Assembly: GCA_023133195.1 (NCBI GenBank)
Contig: JAGLWW010000008.1
Location: forward strand, 1 to 13,387
Length of the DNA stretch: 13,387 nucleotides
Origin: Candidatus Aenigmatarchaeota archaeon
GTDB lineage: Archaea; Aenigmatarchaeota; Aenigmatarchaeia; PWEA01; JAGHBM01
Reading direction: 5' to 3'
The notes beneath the pieces were generated by a model. That model did not search any database. It was not told where the DNA came from and was given only the letters and a program-made list of their open reading frames with translations. Both the position numbers and the translations under genes were made by a program. Position 1 is the stretch's first letter; each line of letters begins with the position of its first letter. This document shows positions 9,001 to 13,387 of the stretch, one piece after another.

Positions 9001-12000
9001 TACGAAAACACAATAGACAATTCCTCAATAAACACTTCCGATTACACCTGCAACTTTTATTTTAACAATACAAACATAGGCTCAGACCAGGTGAATTCAA
9101 GCGGACAGTGTAATTACACATGGACTCCAAACTGCACGTATGAGATATTGGACCAGTATTATGTGAACGTTACCCTGACCGGCGTGGACAGCCTGAATTA
9201 TACCATCCTTGACAACGAATCCAATAACCAGGTAAACCTTGTTGACTATCCGATTATATTCATAACAGATCCCCTGACCGGTTCATCCTTCTACAAGGGG
9301 AATCAAATAGACTTAAACGCTACCGTAAACGATACATGCGATACCTGTGACAACAACTCATATCAAATGATTTGGTACATAAACTATCCTTACGTCATAG
9401 TAAATTTGAACGAGACTGAAGGAATAAACAGGACTAACGAGCCTGTAATTATAAGCGGACAGGAAATGGAACAGACCGGGGCAAACCTGACCAAATGGAA
9501 AGTAAACGACACAAAAATATTATGCAACGGAACGAGTGTCCCTGTTCAGGTAATAAATTCAGGGGAATACCTCAATAATAACTCTGAAATAGTATTCCTG
9601 ATTAACTTGACAGCCGATAATAATGAAACCTGCTTTATCCTGCACAATGACACGCTTGAAAACACTACATTAAGCTATGTAAAGAACGGCGGATTTGAAA
9701 GCGGGGACGAGACTGACTGGAACTGCAGCACATGCTCCGATACTGACTGCAACTGCACAGTAACTCAGGAAGGCGGGGAAACAAATGGGAATTATTCGCT
9801 CCAGATTTCTGCAGAAGCTGCCGCCACTCCAGGATTGAGTTCTGCGGCACAGACTCTGGATAATCCGTTATCCTCTGAATACATAAATATCAGTTTCAAG
9901 GTGTGGGGAGAATATGACCCAGGTGCATACTTTAGACTGACTGCCGGGAGCGGGACTTGTGATTTAACTCCCTCGGGTGAGATACAATACAGCTCTGCTG
10001 TATGGAACACAACATTATGCCATAACGCTTCTTTCTCCGGAGCAACCTCTATTAATGTAAGTGTTCGAGATGTTACTAATAGTGGTAGTGGAATAGACGC
10101 TTCGCATGTATACATAGATTACATTTGCATGGCAGACTCCTTAGGAAACTGCATAACCTTTGACTCCGGGGCTTCCTTAAAGAGCTTAACAGGGAGGGAG
10201 AACATAACAACTTCTCTTATAAACTCCACTGAAGGCCAATGGAGTATACCAATAAACCACAGCGTGGGACCTTATACAATATTCTCAAGCATGAGTGGCG
10301 ATTATTACCTGGCAAAGGAAAACAAAAGTTATATAGACGTGTTTGGCCTGGCCAACGTCTCTTATTTCAACTTCACTCCCGTGGTTGAAGGCGAATGCCA
10401 GGGAAACCTGTGCTTCACCGGAGCTGATTTGATACTGACGTGCGGCGTGATTGACAAAAACAATTCCCGTGGAATATACAACTTCACTACAAACTTCTAT
10501 AACGACAGCACTAATGTAGGTTCTGAACAGACCAATAAAACGGGCTTTGCAGAATACACCTGGGTGAATTCAACCAGCCAGACGGGCTTAAAAGAAATAA
10601 AATGCAACATAAACGACTCGCCCGGCATCTACTATAACGTTACTGAAGAAAACGAAATGAACTTCACAATAACATTTTCAAGCTCAATAACGAACGGCAC
10701 AATGAATGTAACTTCTTCAACAATCCAAACGGTCTACAATCTAACAAAGGAAAGCAACGACACGGCAACTTTTGACATAATAGTAAACAACACGGGAATC
10801 GGAAACATGTTTGGTATAAACGTGGTTGTATATGACAAGACTGGCATAGTGGGCTTTACTGACGTGTGCAGTTATCTTGAAAACTATACATTCTGCACAG
10901 GCAACGTAACCTTTAATGTCTCAAGATTTGCCGAGCTTGGAAACAATCCCATAAACATAAGCCTGGAGTGGAGCAATCCCGACCCCAACGGAGACGGCTT
11001 TGAAAACAAAACGGTAACGATAAACGTTACTAACACTACAGTGGCAAACCTTGTGGAAGATTCAGTAAACTACAGCATTCCTTATGGGGGAACTGGATAC
11101 TCATCTCTCTTTGTGGAGGATTTCGGCAACACCGGACTGGATAACATTTCATTCAGCCTTTCCGGAGGAGACGCATCGTTAATATACAGCTGGATAGGAA
11201 TAAACGGGACTGAGATAAACCAGACTTATTTCCCTGTGGAAAGGCTTGGCCAGAATATGACAAACATATCAGTGACCGTTCCGAACAACAACACTTATAT
11301 GGGAAATAATTACTGGGCATATCTATCTGCCGAAGAAACAGGATTTGGCTGCAGCGGCACTTATGACGATTGCAATGATTCAGTCCTTATAAACATAACA
11401 GTAGTCCAACAGGACTGGACTTTGGATCCAATTGAGGATGACCAAAAAGTGGCGGGCCTTAACAGCAACACCGAAGGAGTTTACGCCCTTATAAACATAA
11501 CAAACCACAGGTCATTTAACCTGACGCTTAACATAACCGAATTGGTTACAAACTCCACTGGACATGAGAGAGGTTCTGGGTTCTTCAACATAACACTCAA
11601 CAACAGCGGCACGACAATCCCGTTGCCGACTTCTCCTTTTGAAATACCGGCACTTTCGTCGGCCTACCTTAACATAACTTATAACGTCTCTGGTGCGAAC
11701 TCCAGTGACGTGGATACTTATTCCCTTAACCTGTCAATAGAAAACCAAAACTCTTCCACGATACCGTTATGGACAAACATAACAAGAAGCCTAGAGATAA
11801 GCGATTTTGAAGTGATTATAATATCCCCAACCCAAGCAAGCCCTGCCGGTCCCGTGAATATAGGTGACACTATAGAAATACATGCAAATGCAACTAAAGG
11901 GGAGGGAGAGCACCTTAATGAGAGCGTGGAGTGGAGAGCGTGGATAGAAGAAGTGGAATGTCCCGTATCAAACAGCACAAACGTTACCGGATTTAATTAT

Positions 12001-13387
12001 GACTGGGTTATAAACTGCACGGCTCCAGATCTTGATGTTATTGGAAACCCGCTGAACAACACTCTCAAACTTTCAGGAAATTATACTGTGTTGCCAATAG
12101 AATTCAATGACACGGAAAATGGAAGATATGCTGTGATTTACAATGACACAACGGCCCCGAAGATACGGACTATAGAAATAATACCTGAAGGATACTCCAA
12201 TTCAACGGAAGCAGACGGGGACCAGAATGTACATTATTCCCTGGAAAATACATCCATACTTATTATAAGGGTGAACATAACCGACAACAACCTGACTACC
12301 GTGGCCAGGATAAACGTAACCAAGGACGGTTTGCCTCTGGTTACAAACGCCGATTTGACCAAAATCGGAAACTACTACTGGGAATATAATTTCACCAACC
12401 CCAGGCAGATAGGAGACTATAGGGTGGACGTTTATGCGGAAGATTCGAACGGAAACAGCAACGGCACCATAAACTCGGTCACAGGCTACTTTGACATTTA
12501 CATGCCAATGCAGTTTTATCTGGATTCCACGTCCTGGAAAGAGGTGCCTCCAGAAGTCAATCTCAGTTTTTATAGACATGACACAAAATGGGAGCTTCAC
12601 CAAAATTCATCTTCTGACTTGAATCTGACTGTCCACAAAAGAAACTATGACATAAAAGCGGAAGTGTGGGGACACACAGTCATTTTCCAGGACGCTGACT
12701 TGAATGCTTCATCACAAGCCCAGTTCAACGAAAGCGACCCCGGAAACATAACCAATCCTTTCAGGTTTGACAATTTCCCCGACTACACTTATCCACAAAT
12801 AAACATAATGCCCTCCAAATTTGAAGACCCTATAATGGGTTTGGTAATAGAACCTGATAATCTGACCTCTTCCGGCGGAGGTTACGTAACCGGCAACATA
12901 ACGATAAACTACACAGATGCCTTGCAGGTTGCACTTAATGGTGGAAAAAGCATAAACACACAAAATCTGGAAATACTGGAGTGCAGCAACTGGGACTACG
13001 CAGCGAGGGAATGTATAGGAGGCCTTGAAAACTCGAATTACATACCTGTAACGCCTTCAGGGGGCCTTATAAACTTCCAGGCCACTCTTCACAGTGCTTA
13101 TATAGTTGCGGAAGGCTGCTATGCCAACGGAGAGCTGATAGATTGTAGCGGTTATGAAGAACCCCCGCCATCTCCGGGAGGAAGTAGTAGTAGCGGGAGT
13201 GACGATAAAGAAGAAGAGGGAGAGATAGTATCATTTGAGGTGGACAATAATATAGAAAATATAATCTTACGCCAGGGAGAAACCAAGCAATATTGGCTTG
13301 ATGTCAAAAACAAACTGGAAAAACAGATAAATCCCGTACTGTCAGTCACGGGGGAAATAAGGGAATTTATGAGTTTTTCAAAAACAA
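6073..13387 (+). CDS. Giant secreted glycoprotein, propeller plus Ig-like domains, 3'-truncated
   Basis: The frame has no stop from ATG 6073 to the window edge: 2438 residues visible, C-terminus missing. In-frame stops just upstream make this the first possible ATG. Residues 1-33 are a signal peptide (basic start, long hydrophobic core, cleavage likely after SVGA). Order of domains: a beta-sandwich split into about 50-108 and 422-500 by an inserted seven-bladed FG-GAP-like propeller (110-421); beta-rich stretch 500-720; Ig-like domain 729-836 (P-N-ITSPNV-PSSG pattern); Ig-like pair at 957-1056 and 1437-1536; jelly-roll/CBM-like domain 1204-1360; CARDB- and Ig-like domains about 1540-2000; Ig-like domain from about 2027 (TTAPKI) to 2130; Pro/Ser/Gly linker 2364-2376; and the start of another beta domain. 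About 170 N-X-S/T sequons by hand count, one per 14 residues, and many closely paired cysteines suggest a disulfide-bonded extracellular glycoprotein. It is probably an adhesin or envelope filament, possibly contacting other cells (inference). A membrane anchor is expected beyond the edge. Confidence 0.88.
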   Translation, partial: MRPKFSKFFIFLVVLICILIIPLFIVAKGSVGAHPFTEQKTFNLDFDQKTFQYEQRQLNETNYPYSYIYTYYNASNQTFWIEIPKNSTVSNSTLKLTGFILVNKTYVSDVLYDVEIGNITIDSGNEFVISSFKVGDNTTRVYDDQKNFLWGYDIIGGDVTYDTKISNISSYPNQIVLGSDDGIFILDSGGNEVDNNSIGVVRALDIGNLTTDLGNEIVGGGGNLYLLNSTLDLVKNSTTITGVYGVAVDDVTSSNPGNEIAVGCGGTGNNKIILLNYTSNDFMEMWSYATGSTVSDVAIGNISVDSGNEIIGVSSDNKVYALNSTGDNLWNYTLDDYGASVVIGEFVDISPGNEVIVGSGGGDVNNTIYILNSTGGLILSYEADGYVRGITIGNMTADTENNINEILAVTTNGSLYELNYDSFPTNVTLNVGDGPVDWNYIGKFRTSEVLDDTDNLTAAIQSFLDDCSEEVCVVPFTAYSAGRGRLQVSDINISYSYNASTDIHNVNISSPQEAWAKTQNIKVNQSIVKEAINVSYTDPDLNISIREMKINSGATACGFKNEEYSNITIGSDNYCNVTDKGILILPGQGSYSYHLLWDDQMSKGTPIILNESDPYTTNTTDNYLWIKNITIWNNASSENFTNITANVSLNKTIVKGDAFLNVTWNNTKYNITPSTQCPNMEDVGNGFYACWNDTDEDSVRDFFNWTQPNASAGSSVFYQAGGTRNLLPNITSPNVDPSSGLWGQHFNFSALAEDDENDEINMTLWVYTNFTNTWVKKESQNTSGSSTVSFNISSDKDWVGTNWYKFEYFDYNASNPSQTYHSPRNTSGNYSGPVVQIHNVTLQHVEGNNTNVSREYGNTNTTLNVYLNDSTGYENWTDTGCIFWITLDGNVTDWGHSESVNSSGYSNHSFNPNGSYSVGLQNWTVTLNESFYNLTDPENYTLRVKGHLNVSLSQPQASQNIIRNQSLTFEGRLSDEYENTIDNSSINTSDYTCNFYFNNTNIGSDQVNSSGQCNYTWTPNCTYEILDQYYVNVTLTGVDSLNYTILDNESNNQVNLVDYPIIFITDPLTGSSFYKGNQIDLNATVNDTCDTCDNNSYQMIWYINYPYVIVNLNETEGINRTNEPVIISGQEMEQTGANLTKWKVNDTKILCNGTSVPVQVINSGEYLNNNSEIVFLINLTADNNETCFILHNDTLENTTLSYVKNGGFESGDETDWNCSTCSDTDCNCTVTQEGGETNGNYSLQISAEAAATPGLSSAAQTLDNPLSSEYINISFKVWGEYDPGAYFRLTAGSGTCDLTPSGEIQYSSAVWNTTLCHNASFSGATSINVSVRDVTNSGSGIDASHVYIDYICMADSLGNCITFDSGASLKSLTGRENITTSLINSTEGQWSIPINHSVGPYTIFSSMSGDYYLAKENKSYIDVFGLANVSYFNFTPVVEGECQGNLCFTGADLILTCGVIDKNNSRGIYNFTTNFYNDSTNVGSEQTNKTGFAEYTWVNSTSQTGLKEIKCNINDSPGIYYNVTEENEMNFTITFSSSITNGTMNVTSSTIQTVYNLTKESNDTATFDIIVNNTGIGNMFGINVVVYDKTGIVGFTDVCSYLENYTFCTGNVTFNVSRFAELGNNPINISLEWSNPDPNGDGFENKTVTINVTNTTVANLVEDSVNYSIPYGGTGYSSLFVEDFGNTGLDNISFSLSGGDASLIYSWIGINGTEINQTYFPVERLGQNMTNISVTVPNNNTYMGNNYWAYLSAEETGFGCSGTYDDCNDSVLINITVVQQDWTLDPIEDDQKVAGLNSNTEGVYALINITNHRSFNLTLNITELVTNSTGHERGSGFFNITLNNSGTTIPLPTSPFEIPALSSAYLNITYNVSGANSSDVDTYSLNLSIENQNSSTIPLWTNITRSLEISDFEVIIISPTQASPAGPVNIGDTIEIHANATKGEGEHLNESVEWRAWIEEVECPVSNSTNVTGFNYDWVINCTAPDLDVIGNPLNNTLKLSGNYTVLPIEFNDTENGRYAVIYNDTTAPKIRTIEIIPEGYSNSTEADGDQNVHYSLENTSILIIRVNITDNNLTTVARINVTKDGLPLVTNADLTKIGNYYWEYNFTNPRQIGDYRVDVYAEDSNGNSNGTINSVTGYFDIYMPMQFYLDSTSWKEVPPEVNLSFYRHDTKWELHQNSSSDLNLTVHKRNYDIKAEVWGHTVIFQDADLNASSQAQFNESDPGNITNPFRFDNFPDYTYPQINIMPSKFEDPIMGLVIEPDNLTSSGGGYVTGNITINYTDALQVALNGGKSINTQNLEILECSNWDYAARECIGGLENSNYIPVTPSGGLINFQATLHSAYIVAEGCYANGELIDCSGYEEPPPSPGGSSSSGSDDKEEEGEIVSFEVDNNIENIILRQGETKQYWLDVKNKLEKQINPVLSVTGEIREFMSFSKT
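6400..7335 (+). repeat. Seven FG-GAP-like propeller blades within the giant protein
   Basis: Seven repeats of about 40-50 residues start near bases 6400, 6547, 6670, 6799, 6952, 7087 and 7231. Each follows the pattern V-x-IGN-[IL]-[ST]-x-D-x-GNE-[IV]-x-GS, then a stretch like VYALNSTGDNLW. This matches FG-GAP/VCBS-type beta-propellers, and seven blades would close a ring. Such propellers usually bind proteins or ligands. Blades 2, 4 and 6 deviate most from the consensus. Confidence 0.8.
8941..9240 (+). repeat. Ig-like (Big-type) domain, copy A
   Basis: Residues about 957-1056 of the giant protein. The stretch IGSDQVNSSGQCNYTW matches VGSEQTNKTGFAEYTW in copy B (10381-10680), with the same upstream layout: a hydrophobic strand, a polar loop, then a Phe/Tyr-Asn strand. 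This is the usual pattern of bacterial-Ig-like stalk domains. Three cysteines lie around the shared motif. Confidence 0.6.
9682..10137 (+). other. Jelly-roll / carbohydrate-binding-like domain within the giant protein
   Basis: Residues about 1204-1355 open with KNGGFESGDETDW, like the NGGFE...W entry of CBM4/CBM22-type and discoidin-like jelly rolls. Further along are NYSLQIS (the usual G-x-xSL strand), YINISFKVW, and a late SHVYIDYICM strand resembling the family's I-DDV end. A cysteine cluster (C1218, C1221, C1226, C1228) sits in the loop after the first strand. Sugar binding is inferred from the fold resemblance only. Confidence 0.55.
10381..10680 (+). repeat. Ig-like (Big-type) domain, copy B
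   Basis: Residues about 1437-1536, the partner of copy A at 8941-9240. Shared features are a FYNDSTNVGSEQTNKTG hairpin and a closing AEYTW strand. The CBM-like domain lies between the two copies, as if displayed on a stalk of Ig domains. Confidence 0.6.
12151..12480 (+). other. Ig-like domain of the TTAPKI...YAEDSNGN type
   Basis: Residues about 2027-2136 start with TTAPKI, continue with the strand VNITDNNLTTV, then IGNYYWEYNF, and end with GDYRVDVYAEDSNGNSNG. This opening and closing is characteristic of archaeal and bacterial extracellular Ig-like stalk domains, where Asn/Asp-rich ends often bind calcium. Confidence 0.6.
13162..13218 (+). other. Pro/Ser/Gly linker followed by an acidic stretch
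   Basis: Residues 2364-2382 hold PPPSPGG, four Ser, Gly-Ser, then an acidic DDKEEEGE segment: a flexible, disordered hinge. The following domain (from about 2383, with strands IVSFEVD, IILRQGETKQYWLDV and NPVLSVTGE) looks like the CARDB-type domains that often precede a C-terminal anchor, but it is cut by the window edge. Confidence 0.65.

Noticed and set aside
6073..13387. The region after 6035 as non-coding or as several broken genes
   Set aside because: Reading it through by hand gives one uninterrupted frame to the edge with coherent domains; it only lacks a stop inside the window.

Overview
The window reads as part of an archaeal genome, most likely a DPANN-type or other uncultured lineage. 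Reasons: Arg is written almost only with AGA/AGG and Ile mostly with ATA; there are strong archaeal Shine-Dalgarno sites (GGAGGTG, AGGTGAT); start regions are short and AT-rich; and the genes encode very large Sec-exported, C-terminally anchored proteins dense in N-glycosylation sequons. No 16S, tRNA or housekeeping marker is present, so the lineage is inferred and not shown. The DNA is moderately AT-rich.

Layout: four genes, all on the + strand and tightly packed. (1) 2-2377: the 3' part of a surface protein with one C-terminal membrane anchor and a long basic cytoplasmic tail. Its true start lies upstream of the window. (2) 2431-5817: a complete 1128-residue paralogue of gene 1 with signal peptide, glycosylated ectodomain, C-terminal anchor and short basic tail. 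(3) 5817-6035: a 72-residue protein with one membrane helix and a coiled coil, overlapping gene 2 by one base (TAATG). (4) 6073 to beyond the window: a giant secreted protein with at least 2438 residues visible. It has a signal peptide, a seven-bladed FG-GAP-like beta-propeller, many Ig-like beta-sandwiches, a jelly-roll/CBM-like domain, about 170 sequons, and a Pro/Ser/Gly linker leading into another beta domain. The two intergenic gaps are 53 and 37 bp, so no long stretch lacks a gene. I see no RNA gene, mobile element, CRISPR array or integrase.

The genes together look like a cell-envelope or adhesion module: two related membrane-anchored envelope proteins, a small membrane coiled-coil protein coupled to the second, and a giant adhesin-like protein with propeller and carbohydrate-binding-like parts. 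In DPANN archaea such giant proteins are often suspected of host-cell contact; that role is inference here.

The most interesting signals are inside the giant gene. The propeller appears to be inserted into the middle of another domain. Its first five blades have reversed codon preference (GAT/AAT instead of GAC/AAC). The loops that usually hold calcium-binding Asp residues carry N-glycosylation sequons in register in five of seven blades. The two paralogues upstream also place their sequons in almost opposite regions.
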